10,794 nt of DNA from Flammeovirgaceae bacterium (GCA_947457025.1 CANGUI010000037.1:1-10794), one strand, 5' to 3'. Shown: positions 1 through 7,001, counted from the first letter of the stretch. Numbers and translations: made by a program. The notes: a model not told the origin generated them from the letters alone.

Positions 1-135
1 CCAAGGATGCCTCGCCAAGAGGCAAAACCTCTGATGAAGAGTCTGCCAGAAGTAAAAATTGACGAAAACTTGCCAAAAAAAAACAGAATCGAAAATTTAC
101 TTCGCAAAAATCGGGTTATTAGAGACCCCCTTAAT

Positions 136-399
136 TTAACTTTTCAACGGCGCGCCAATAAACGCGTCAATACCATCTCGGTTCAGCTCGTGCAATACGC
201 AGGCGAGGGCTGCACTGTCGGTTGAGAATTCATCGTCATACACCGTACTGTTGCCGTGCGCGTCTACTACCTGTAGCGACCACGCCGTGCCGGGGAGGCG
301 AAAAATTTCAATGTTTACCGTCTTGCCATCGCGGGTGTAGGGTTGGCTCAGGGGTGAATCTATAAGGTCTTTTTCGTTGAAATTACGCCCAATTTCCAT
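136..399 (-). CDS. Small conserved-looking hypothetical protein (87 aa form)
   Basis: I do not recognise a named family. The chosen start is the ATG at 397-399, which gives an 87-aa acidic, soluble protein with no signal peptide or membrane segment. Its central and C-terminal part looks like a compact alpha/beta domain: a basic 'RDGKTV' turn, a strand pair ending in 'WSLQVVDAHGNSTV', an acidic 'YDDEFSTD' loop, then an amphipathic helix and a 'GIDAFIG' ending. The open frame continues upstream to a GTG at 738 (200 aa). That extension translates the IS-like repeats at 501-549 (giving WVKPFPKWVGQTYP) and looks unlike protein sequence under selection, so I consider it fortuitous. No good ribosome binding site is seen, which is normal for Bacteroidota. 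The gene sits in AT-richer DNA than the permease next to it and may be accessory. I am fairly sure the C-terminal part is a real protein and less sure of the start. Confidence 0.6.
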   Translation of the reverse strand: MEIGRNFNEKDLIDSPLSQPYTRDGKTVNIEIFRLPGTAWSLQVVDAHGNSTVYDDEFSTDSAALACVLHELNRDGIDAFIGAPLKS

Positions 400-500
400 G
401 AGATCTTCAGTTTTAAAATTATTGTAACGTGAAGGTAGCAAAACAGCATAAAACCAGCTCTTACTGTGATCTGGGAGCGGGGTGGGTTGAGACAGTGAAT

Positions 501-731
501 AATTCGGATACGTTTGACCCACCCATTTCGGGAATGGTTTGACCCACCCCTTTGCGTGGATCTTCTTCCACGCAGCCTCTCCCGTAAGGAACTCCGCGGT
601 CACGATAGCTTCATATAGCGTCCTCGGCGATGAATAACGATAGCGTGCAAATACTGAACCTAAACACGTCAAGCTTCCTCCACGCCCCGGGTGCGCAGGA
701 ATATCAGTATCTCTGATTAATTTGCCCCACC
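501..731 (-). mobile_element. Probable remnant of an IS21-family element end (three direct repeats, no transposase)
   Basis: Read on the minus strand, three same-direction copies of a repeat occur. They lie at 731-711 (GGTGGGGCAAATTAATCAGA, the most diverged), 549-525 (GGGTGGGTCAAACCATTCCC plus GAAAT) and 524-501 (GGGTGGGTCAAACGTATCCG plus AATT). The last two are directly adjacent and share the 13-base core GGGTGGGTCAAAC. Multiple ~20-25 bp terminal repeats of the GGTGGGTCAA type, followed by a CCGAAT-like motif, are characteristic of IS21-family ends in Bacteroidota. That assignment comes from recall of the family, not from a search. No IstA or IstB coding sequence is present, so this would be a solo end or decayed relic. 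It ends about 27 bp before the permease start at 758. Confidence 0.45.
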
Positions 732-757
732 ATGCCACTCGTTACCTGTTTTAGACC

Positions 758-2221
758 GTGACCCAACACCTCTCCCGCCAGCTTGGCCTGCTTTCCCTCG
801 CGGCCACGGGCATCTGCTCGATGATCGGGGCGTCCATCTACATCGTGCCGTTCATGGTGCAACGCCATGTGCCGGGCATCGGGCCCTATGTGTGGGTTGC
901 GTTTCTGCTCGCTGCCGTGCCCGCTTTGCTGGCGGCGCTGGTCTATGCCATCCTCGCCTCCGCCATGCCGCGGGCGGGCGGCAGCTATGTGTTTGCCAGC
1001 CGCGGCCTGCATCCGTACTGGGGCTTTGTGGCCAGCTTCTCGCAGTGGTTCGGCCTCTGCATGGCCATCGGGGTGGTGTCGTACGTTATCGTCCCCTTCC
1101 TGCGCGACATCGCAGCTGCGGCCGGGTGGGAAATGCTCGCCACCCGGCTGGAGGTTCCGGCCGTACGGCTCAGCATGGCGCTGGCGCTGCTGTGGGTATT
1201 TGTGGGCGTTAATGTGCGGGGGGTCAGCGCCTACGAAAAAACGCTGCTGCCCCTCATGGCGCTGATGTTTGTGCTGGGCTTCATCGTGATCGGCATTGGC
1301 TTCTGGGTAGGGCAGCCACAGTTTGTGGCAGCCCTGCACGAAAAAAATCAGGTTGTGCCGGCCGCGGGCGCGGCTTTCTCCTGGCCGGTGGCACTGTCGG
1401 CAGGGGCCGTGTTGTTTGCGAGCTTTATCGGCTTCGATTCCATTGCCCAGGCAGGTGGCGAAGCACGCGAACCGGGCAGGTTGCTGCCGCGCGCCATCGG
1501 GCTGGCCGTGCTCACCGTGAGCGGATTTTACTTCCTGTTCACCGCTGCCGTGTACCACACGGTGCCGTGGACGTTTGTGGCAGCCGAGGCCGAGCGCACG
1601 GATGTTTCGGCTGCCGGCCTGCTGGCGCCGGTAGTGCCGGCCGGGCTTATCGTGTGGATCATGTGTGGCGCTGCCGTGGCGCTCACCAACGACCTCCCGG
1701 CCATGCTGCTGTCGGTGTCGCGCCTGCTGTTTGCGTGGGCGGCAGACGGGGTGTTTCCCAAAAGCCTTGCGGCCATTCATCCCGTGCGCCGCACGCCTCA
1801 CCGCGCCCTGGTGGTCAGCGGGCTGATGGCCTCACTCGGCATTCTGGGCTGCCATTTCGCGGGCGACTTTTTCCTCGGCGTGGACATGCTGGTGATCGCC
1901 ATGCTGTTTAACTTTTTGCTGATGTGTGTCACCGTGATCTCCATTCACCGGGTGAACCCCACCCTGGCGCAGCACATTACAGTGCTTCGAAACCGAACCG
2001 TGCAAGGGCTGGTAGCGGGGATGGGCATCGGCACGCTCACCTTCTTTTTCATGATCCACGTGCAGCGCGACCTGTCGGCCGACCTGCCCTGGTATTTTCA
2101 TTCCACCTGGATGTGGCTGCTGGTCATGGCCGCGGGCTCGGTTGTTTTTCTGATCAACTATCAACAAATCAAAGCCAGTGGCCGGGCCACCGAAATCTTC
2201 ACCAACTTACCCTCCGAATGA
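758..2221 (+). CDS. APC-superfamily amino acid/amine permease
   Basis: This 487-aa integral inner-membrane protein is the usual length for the APC (amino acid-polyamine-organocation) superfamily and has about 12 hydrophobic segments. The first helix carries the broken-helix substrate motif of the family, G-I-C-S-M-I-G-A-S-I-Y at residues 18-28. The second conserved block, PRAGGSY at residues 71-77, is followed by 'GFVASFSQW', also typical. A 'FIGFDSIAQAGGEAREPGR' block in the middle matches the helix-6 and loop region. The family uses proton- or sodium-coupled uptake or exchange of amino acids or amines; the substrate cannot be read here. The start is a GTG just after an in-frame TAG at 752-754, and no Shine-Dalgarno site is visible. 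The stop TGA overlaps the ATG of the next gene (ATGA, 2218-2221), so the two are probably co-transcribed and translationally coupled. The IS-like end lies immediately upstream. Confidence 0.93.
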   Translation: MTQHLSRQLGLLSLAATGICSMIGASIYIVPFMVQRHVPGIGPYVWVAFLLAAVPALLAALVYAILASAMPRAGGSYVFASRGLHPYWGFVASFSQWFGLCMAIGVVSYVIVPFLRDIAAAAGWEMLATRLEVPAVRLSMALALLWVFVGVNVRGVSAYEKTLLPLMALMFVLGFIVIGIGFWVGQPQFVAALHEKNQVVPAAGAAFSWPVALSAGAVLFASFIGFDSIAQAGGEAREPGRLLPRAIGLAVLTVSGFYFLFTAAVYHTVPWTFVAAEAERTDVSAAGLLAPVVPAGLIVWIMCGAAVALTNDLPAMLLSVSRLLFAWAADGVFPKSLAAIHPVRRTPHRALVVSGLMASLGILGCHFAGDFFLGVDMLVIAMLFNFLLMCVTVISIHRVNPTLAQHITVLRNRTVQGLVAGMGIGTLTFFFMIHVQRDLSADLPWYFHSTWMWLLVMAAGSVVFLINYQQIKASGRATEIFTNLPSE

Positions 2222-3657
2222 ATACGCTTGCCCTCGCCCCCGGCCTCTCGATCTCGCGCGTGGTAAACGGACTCTGGCAGATTGCCGACCGGGAACGCCA
2301 CGGACAGAAAGTTGATCTGCACGCAGCGGCCGATGCGATGCTGCCCTACGTGGAAAGCGGGCTCACCACTTTCGATATGGCCGACCATTATGGCTCGGCC
2401 GAAGAGATCGTGGGCACATTCCGGCAACGGTACCCCAACCAGCGGGTGCAGGCCTTTACGAAGTGGGTGCCCGAACCCGGCCCCGTGACGCGCGAGGCTG
2501 TAAAGGCGGCGATCGATCGCGCCTGTGGGCGCCTGCAAACTGACTGCATCGACCTGATGCAGTTTCACGCGTGGAGTTACGCCCATCCGTCGTGGCTGGA
2601 TGCGCTCTTTCTGCTTGCGGAAGAGAAAGCGGCCGGCCGTATTGCCCACCTCGGGGTGACGAATTTCGATACGGCTCATTTGCACATCGCGCTGGCGAGT
2701 GGCCTGCCCATCATCACCAACCAGATTTGTTTTTCGCTGCTGGATCAACGCGCGGCAGGTGCGATGACCGCCTTATGCCAACGCTATGGCGTGAAGCTGC
2801 TGGCCTTTGGCGTACTGGCAGGCGGATTTTTGTCGGACACGTGGCTGAACAAACCCGAGCCGGTTTTGAGCGAGACGCTCTCGTGGAGCCAGATGAAATA
2901 CAAGCGTTTTATTGATGTGGCCGGCGGCTGGGAAAAATTTCAGGCGTTGCTTCAGGTATTGCATACGGTGGCGCGAAAACACGGCACAACGATTTCGACC
3001 GTGGCGGTGCAGTGTATGTTGCAGGAGCCGGCTGTGGCTGCCGTAATGGTGGGCACGAGGCTGACGAGCGCTGCACATATCGGTGAGAACAACCGGGCGC
3101 TGGCACTTTCCCTCAGCGCCAGCGACCTTGAGGCGATCCGTGCGGCGCAGGCAAACTTCAGCCCTGTTCCGGGAGATTGCGGAGACGAATACCGCAGGCC
3201 ACCCTTCCTTACTGCATCCGGTGATTTGAGTCATCACGTTAATAGCTTCCCCAAGCCCTACCCCGTGAAGACCGACGCCCGGGGCACAGCACATGCGCTG
3301 AGCGGCACAGTGTGGGAAGATCTGGCAGGCTTCAGCCGGGCGGTGCGCAAAGGCAATCGCATCCTGATCTCCGGCACCACCTCTACCCTTGGGAGCCGCG
3401 CCGTGGGAGGCCCTGACGCTGCAGCGCAAACTCACTTTGTTATCGATAAACTGGAGGGCGCCTTGCAATCGCTGGGGGCGACACTTGAAAACGTGGTGCG
3501 CACCCGCATTTTTATCCGAAACATAGACGATTGGGAAGCGGTTGCCCGCGCCCACGGCAGCCGCTTTGCGCACATACAACCCGCCAACACGATGGTGCGG
3601 GCTGACTTGATCGGAGACGAATACCTGGTGGAAATCGAAGCGGAGGCGGATGTGTAA
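2218..3657 (+). CDS. Aldo/keto reductase fused to a C-terminal RidA/YjgF domain
   Basis: The protein is 479 aa. The ATG at 2218 overlaps the permease stop; a longer open frame upstream is only a shadow inside the permease. Residues 1 to ~330 form an aldo/keto reductase TIM barrel for NAD(P)H-dependent carbonyl reduction. The family tetrad is intact: Asp53 and Tyr58 in 'FDMADHYG', Lys82 in 'FTKW', and His117 in 'LMQFHAW'. The late 'GTR' segment (VMVGTRLTSAAH) fits the cofactor phosphate-binding region. After a linker, residues ~355-479 are a complete Rid domain ('GNRILISGTTS', 'VVRTRIFIRNIDDW', 'LVEIEAEA'). Gapless alignment with remembered E. coli RidA puts Asn457 where RidA has its substrate-binding Arg105, while Glu472 matches Glu120. 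Canonical 2-aminoacrylate imine deaminase activity is therefore doubtful. Both families usually occur as separate proteins, so the fusion suggests the reductase product or substrate is reactive and handled on site. Cytoplasmic; substrate unknown. Confidence 0.93.
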   Translation: MNTLALAPGLSISRVVNGLWQIADRERHGQKVDLHAAADAMLPYVESGLTTFDMADHYGSAEEIVGTFRQRYPNQRVQAFTKWVPEPGPVTREAVKAAIDRACGRLQTDCIDLMQFHAWSYAHPSWLDALFLLAEEKAAGRIAHLGVTNFDTAHLHIALASGLPIITNQICFSLLDQRAAGAMTALCQRYGVKLLAFGVLAGGFLSDTWLNKPEPVLSETLSWSQMKYKRFIDVAGGWEKFQALLQVLHTVARKHGTTISTVAVQCMLQEPAVAAVMVGTRLTSAAHIGENNRALALSLSASDLEAIRAAQANFSPVPGDCGDEYRRPPFLTASGDLSHHVNSFPKPYPVKTDARGTAHALSGTVWEDLAGFSRAVRKGNRILISGTTSTLGSRAVGGPDAAAQTHFVIDKLEGALQSLGATLENVVRTRIFIRNIDDWEAVARAHGSRFAHIQPANTMVRADLIGDEYLVEIEAEADV

Positions 3658-3671
3658 CGGGCAGGTGGCGG

Positions 3672-3704
3672 CCTCACGTTTTGGGGAGGGTGCACCCGCG
3701 TGAG
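3672..3704. repeat. Nested inverted repeat in the convergent intergenic spacer
   Basis: CTCACG at 3673-3678 pairs with CGTGAG at 3699-3704. Inside the 20-base interval lies the perfect 10-base palindrome GGGTGCACCC at 3688-3697. The structure lies just after the stop of the AKR-Rid gene. It could form an RNA hairpin at the end of that transcript, but no T-run follows it, so it is not a standard intrinsic terminator. Confidence 0.5.
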
Positions 3705-3720
3705 TGATGCGGAGGGCCTG

Positions 3721-3739
3721 GCCCCGCTGCAGGCGGGGC
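3721..3739. repeat. GC-rich hairpin (7-bp stem, 5-base loop) in the convergent spacer
   Basis: GCCCCGC at 3721-3727 and GCGGGGC at 3733-3739 are perfectly complementary around the loop TGCAG. It lies in a very GC-rich spacer (3658-3801) between the convergent AKR-Rid and tex genes, followed by 'GGAGCGCAGCGAACCCCGGA' and further C/G-rich runs to about 3797. It may help stop convergent transcription or be part of a dispersed intergenic repeat. No T-run follows on either strand. Confidence 0.5.
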
Positions 3740-3801
3740 GGGAGCGCAGCGAACCCCGGAGCAGCACGACCCCGAGGCACGAGGGGGCACGCCCCAGCAA
3801 A

Positions 3802-6066
3802 CTATCGGGCGAACTTCGCCTTCAGCTTTGCGAGTTTTTCTTCCATGGATTCCTCCTTTGGGGCCGGGCGGTGGGGTTTGGCTCTGGAAGGCCTGGCCTC
3901 CTTGTCTGCCGCCGGTTGTCCGACAAACGGGTCCGTTTTCATCGACAGGGCGATGCGCTTGCGGGGGACGTCCACTTCCACTACGGTGACTTTCACTTTC
4001 TGCTGCACGGCGATGACCTGGTGGGGATCTTTTACGAAGCGGTCGCCCAGGTGGCTGATGTGCACGAGTCCGTCCTGGTGTACCCCGATGTCCACGAAGG
4101 CGCCAAAGTTGGTGACGTTCGTGACCACACCCGGCAGCACCATGCCGATTTTCAAATCGCTGATTTGGGTTACGCCCTCCTGAAAAGCGAAAAGTTCAAA
4201 CTGCTCGCGCGGGTCGCGGCCCGGTTTTTCCAATTCTGCCAGGATATCGCGGAGGGTGGGCAAGCCGACGTCGGGGCTGACATAGCGCGTGAGGTCGAGT
4301 TGCTGGCGGAGTTCGGCTTTAGTCATGAGGTCTTTTACCGAACAGCTCAGGTCTTTGGCGAAGTGTTCCACTACGCCGTAGCGCTCCGGATGCACGGCAC
4401 TGCTGTCGAGCGGATTGGCCGCTTCGCGGATGCGGAGGAAGCCTGCACACTGCTCGAATGCCTTGTCGCCCAGGCGCGGCACCTGGCGGAGGTCTTCGCG
4501 GCTCCGGAAGGGCCCGTTTGCCGTGCGGAAGTCCACGATGTTTTTGGCCAGCGCGGGGCCGAGGCCCGACACATAGGAGAGCAATTCGCGGCTGGCGGTG
4601 TTGACCTCCACCCCTACCGAGTTAACACAACTGATGACCACATCATCAAGGCCACTCTTTAACCTGAGTTGGTCGATGTCATGCTGGTATTGTCCGACAC
4701 CGATTGATTTGGGATCGATTTTCACGAGCTCAGCCAGGGGGTCGGTGAGGCGGCGGCCGATGGACACGGCGCCGCGGACCGTGAGGTCATGATCGGGAAA
4801 TTCCTCACGTGCGACCTCGCTGGCCGAGTACACCGATGCGCCACTTTCGTTTACTACCACAATCAGGATGGTGCGCGGCAGCCCGATGCTGCGTACAAAA
4901 GCTTCTGTCTCACGGCTGGCGGTACCATTGCCGATGGCGATGGCTTCAATGTTGAAACGGGTGCACAGGTCTTTCACAACTGCCGCTGCCTTTTGCACCT
5001 CGCGCTGCGGCTCGTTCGGATAAATGACGGTGTGGAACAACAGTTCGCCCTGCGCACCGAGGCACACCAGTTTTGTGCCGGTGCGAAAACCGGGATCGAG
5101 TGCGAGCACGCGCTTTTGGCCGAGGGCTGGCGCCAGCAACAGCTTTTTCAGGTTGGCGGCAAACACCTGGATGGCTTCGGCGTCGGCCTTCATCTTGGTT
5201 TCCAGGCGAATTTCCGTTTCAATGGATGTTTTGATCAGCCGCTTGTAGCTGTCGTGCAGGGCCAATTCCAATTGTGCGCGGGCAGCGGGCGTTGCATCTG
5301 GCCGGATGTACCGCTCGTTCAATATGCGCAGGGCTTCGTCTTCGGGCGGAAAGATGTCGAGCAGCAGAAAACCCTCCTTCTCCCCCCGCCGCATGGCAAG
5401 CAAGCGGTGCGACGGCACTTTGCTTACCGCTTCGCTGCATTCAAAATAGTCTTTGAACTTCTGCGCCTCCGGCAAAGCTGCCTTGGCTTTGATGACGGAC
5501 GTTTGTAACACGCCGCGCTGCCAGAACAGCTGGCGGATCGCCTGCCGTGTTTCCGGATTTTCGCTTACCTGCTCGGCCACAATGTCGCGGGCACCCTCGA
5601 GGGCTTCTTCGATACTGCCCACACCCAGTTCCGCATTGACAAAGGGAGCGGCTTCCGACGCGGCGTCGGTGAACAGCTGAGCAACCAGCAACTGCGCAAG
5701 GGGTTCCAGTCCTTTTTCGCGCGCGGCCGACGCACGCGTTTTGCGTTTGGGTTTGTAGGGCAGGTAGAGATCTTCCAGGGCTGCCAGCGTCTCGGCCCCC
5801 ACAACGGCGGCGATCAGGTCGGGCGTCAGCTTCCCCTGCTTTTCGATGGAGTTGAGAATGGCTTCCCGCCGCTTGTCCAGTTCGAGCAGTTGCTCATGGC
5901 GATCGCGAATGGCAGCCAGTTGCACCTCGTCCAGGCTGCCGGTGAGCTCTTTGCGGTACCGCGCGATAAAGGGAATGGTGGCGCCATCGGCCAGAAGGTT
6001 AACGACCGTTTCGACCTGACGGGCGGTGACAGCCAGTTCGGTGGCTATACGGGCAATGTTGTTCAT
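3802..6066 (-). CDS. tex: Tex-family transcription accessory protein (S1 RNA-binding)
   Basis: At 754 aa it is the normal length for Tex, a cytoplasmic nucleic-acid-binding protein linked to transcription and RNA handling. Domains in order: the N-terminal Tex helical region (residues 1 to ~200, including 'IPFIARYRKELTG' and 'DLYLPYKPKRKT'); a YqgF/RNase H-like domain from ~320 to 450 ('LALDPGFRTG', 'AIGNGTASRETEAFV', 'VNESGASVYSAS'); helix-hairpin-helix repeats at ~490-560 ('SYVSGLGPALAKNIVDFR', 'QVPRLGDKAFEQCAGFLRI'); and an S1 domain at ~636-708 ('GVVTNVTNFGAFVDIGVHQDG', 'GLVHISHL'). A charged, proline-rich tail ends in 'EEKLAKLKAKFAR'. Where many Tex proteins, as I recall them, have an Asp after the RTG strand, this one reads 'VCLG', so any nuclease role of the YqgF domain is doubtful. 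The ATG at 6066 is the natural start of the conserved N-terminus. The gene is convergent with the AKR-Rid gene and divergent from the YceI gene, so it is probably monocistronic. Confidence 0.97.
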   Translation of the reverse strand: MNNIARIATELAVTARQVETVVNLLADGATIPFIARYRKELTGSLDEVQLAAIRDRHEQLLELDKRREAILNSIEKQGKLTPDLIAAVVGAETLAALEDLYLPYKPKRKTRASAAREKGLEPLAQLLVAQLFTDAASEAAPFVNAELGVGSIEEALEGARDIVAEQVSENPETRQAIRQLFWQRGVLQTSVIKAKAALPEAQKFKDYFECSEAVSKVPSHRLLAMRRGEKEGFLLLDIFPPEDEALRILNERYIRPDATPAARAQLELALHDSYKRLIKTSIETEIRLETKMKADAEAIQVFAANLKKLLLAPALGQKRVLALDPGFRTGTKLVCLGAQGELLFHTVIYPNEPQREVQKAAAVVKDLCTRFNIEAIAIGNGTASRETEAFVRSIGLPRTILIVVVNESGASVYSASEVAREEFPDHDLTVRGAVSIGRRLTDPLAELVKIDPKSIGVGQYQHDIDQLRLKSGLDDVVISCVNSVGVEVNTASRELLSYVSGLGPALAKNIVDFRTANGPFRSREDLRQVPRLGDKAFEQCAGFLRIREAANPLDSSAVHPERYGVVEHFAKDLSCSVKDLMTKAELRQQLDLTRYVSPDVGLPTLRDILAELEKPGRDPREQFELFAFQEGVTQISDLKIGMVLPGVVTNVTNFGAFVDIGVHQDGLVHISHLGDRFVKDPHQVIAVQQKVKVTVVEVDVPRKRIALSMKTDPFVGQPAADKEARPSRAKPHRPAPKEESMEEKLAKLKAKFAR

Positions 6067-6252
6067 GAAATAAAAATCCGGCTGCGAAAATATTGGATTT
6101 CTTGATGTGGCAGGGTGAATTGGAAAAATTATTGGCAGACAGTTTAACCTGGCTCAATATGGTTAAAGGTTGCATGCTGCCGGCCCTTGCCGGGGCTCAG
6201 TCAGGTCTACACGTTGCTGCGGGTCTCCGCGGTTCAATTTCGGGGCGTAGCA

Positions 6253-6260
6253 TACATTTG
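6253..6260 (+). promoter_or_regulatory. Candidate Bacteroidota -7 promoter box for the YceI gene
   Basis: TACATTTG is an exact match to the TAnnTTTG -7 element described for Bacteroides-type primary sigma factors. It lies about 100 bases before the YceI start, in the ~270-base divergent spacer between tex and the YceI gene, and an AT-rich leader follows it. I found no matching TTG/TTTG -33 box at the expected spacing, so support is partial. Confidence 0.35.
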
Positions 6261-6361
6261 TGGAAACATTTTGGGCTTCCCATTGATTTTTTTATCACAT
6301 TTTAACAACTCAATAACAAATCAGGAAGTAGAATAGCGTGAACTTGCGCACATCAACACTC

Positions 6362-6979
6362 ATGAGCATGAAAAAAATAATCACAGTTGTCATTGTACTA
6401 TTCGCGGGAGCGCTCGGAATCATACTTTTTAACAAATACCGTATTGTGGTACCCCCCGTTGATATTACCCGCAGTGAAATCGGATGGTCGGCCAAAAGCG
6501 TCAGCGACACGCACGTCGGCAAAATCCAGCTTAAAGAAGCAGAGGTGAAACTTCAAGGTAACCAGGTTGTTTCCATTCGGGTTGTAGCCAACATGAAGAG
6601 CATTACCGTTGAGGACATCACCGATCCGGAGCACAACCAGGACTTTGTCCGGCATATTACCACGGAAGACTTCTTCGAAGTGGATAAATTTCCGGACGCA
6701 ACATTTGTCTCCACGGAAGTGAAGGCCGCCGGGGCCGGCGAATGGGAGATTCGCGGAGACCTGACGATCAAAGGCATCACCAAGCCGGTTTCGTTCACTG
6801 CCACACCCGCAACTGATGGTGGCGCCCTGCAGGCCACGCTGCCTGTCGACCGGACAACCTTTGGCATTATTTATGGCGCGCGCGGTCAGCGCGGGTCGGA
6901 GAAAGACTGGTTCATTCATGATGAATTCACCATTACCGTGAATCTTCGGTACAGTGGGCTATCGCTTCAGCAGGATTGA
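6362..6979 (+). CDS. YceI-family (lipocalin-like) protein with N-terminal membrane anchor or signal peptide
   Basis: The 205-aa protein starts with 'MSMKK' and a hydrophobic stretch at residues 6-23 (ITVVIVLFAGALGIILF). There is no lipobox Cys and no clear signal-peptidase site, so it is probably exported and anchored in the inner membrane, with the domain facing the periplasm. The rest is a YceI beta-barrel domain: 'ITRSEIGWSAKSVSDTHVG', the family's 'HITTEDFFEVDKFPDATF' block, 'GDLTIKGITKPVSF', and a C-terminal 'DRTTFGIIYGARG...FTITVNL' strand set. Family members bind isoprenoid-like lipids; no ligand can be inferred here. Start choice: a GTG at 6338 preceded by AGGAAG at 6323-6328 would add eight residues, and the ATG at 6368 would give 'MKKII'. 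I chose 6362 as the first ATG. The gene ends 20 bases before the convergent outer-membrane protein gene, so it is not part of that operon. Confidence 0.9.
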   Translation: MSMKKIITVVIVLFAGALGIILFNKYRIVVPPVDITRSEIGWSAKSVSDTHVGKIQLKEAEVKLQGNQVVSIRVVANMKSITVEDITDPEHNQDFVRHITTEDFFEVDKFPDATFVSTEVKAAGAGEWEIRGDLTIKGITKPVSFTATPATDGGALQATLPVDRTTFGIIYGARGQRGSEKDWFIHDEFTITVNLRYSGLSLQQD

Positions 6980-7001
6980 AACGTAAGTAGGCTTTCAAAT
7001 C
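6974..7001. terminator. Imperfect AT-rich inverted repeat between convergent stop codons
   Basis: GATTGAAA (6974-6981) can pair with TTTCAAATC (6993-7001) with one bulged base, around an 11-base loop. It overlaps the stop of the YceI gene and the stop of the convergent outer-membrane protein gene. The 20-base gap leaves no room for another terminator. It is a plausible weak bidirectional terminator, though the stem is AT-rich and the T-runs are short. Confidence 0.25.

Noticed and set aside
9..23. Hairpin GCCTC-GCCAA-GAGGC near the left edge
   Set aside because: A 5-bp stem with no T-run; too short to call a terminator, and too far (over 110 bases) from the stop of the minus-strand gene.
7..225. 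Plus-strand 72-aa open frame, lysine-rich
   Set aside because: It overlaps the better-supported minus-strand small gene, has low complexity in an A-rich stretch, and shows no recognisable domain.
704..1801. 365-aa minus-strand open frame opposite the permease
   Set aside because: It is rich in His, Arg and Gly in the way expected for the antisense of a GC-rich membrane protein, with no domain. The plus-strand permease is clear.
1924..2217. N-terminal extension of the AKR-Rid reading frame
   Set aside because: It lies wholly inside the permease gene in another frame. The AKR fold starts naturally at the ATG at 2218.
2773..3780. 335-aa minus-strand open frame opposite the AKR-Rid gene
   Set aside because: Shadow frame with no recognisable motif, while the plus strand encodes two intact domains.
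3700..4662. 320-aa plus-strand open frame opposite tex
   Set aside because: Its sequence is the antisense of the Tex S1 and HhH regions; Tex itself is unmistakable.
6085..6092. TATTTTCG on the minus strand as a -7 box for tex
   Set aside because: It has one mismatch to TAnnTTTG and no -33 box at the right spacing, and it is too close (~20 bases) to the start to be convincing.
6093..6305. 70-aa plus-strand open frame in the tex/YceI spacer
   Set aside because: It has no recognisable features, spans the candidate promoter, and is of a length expected by chance.
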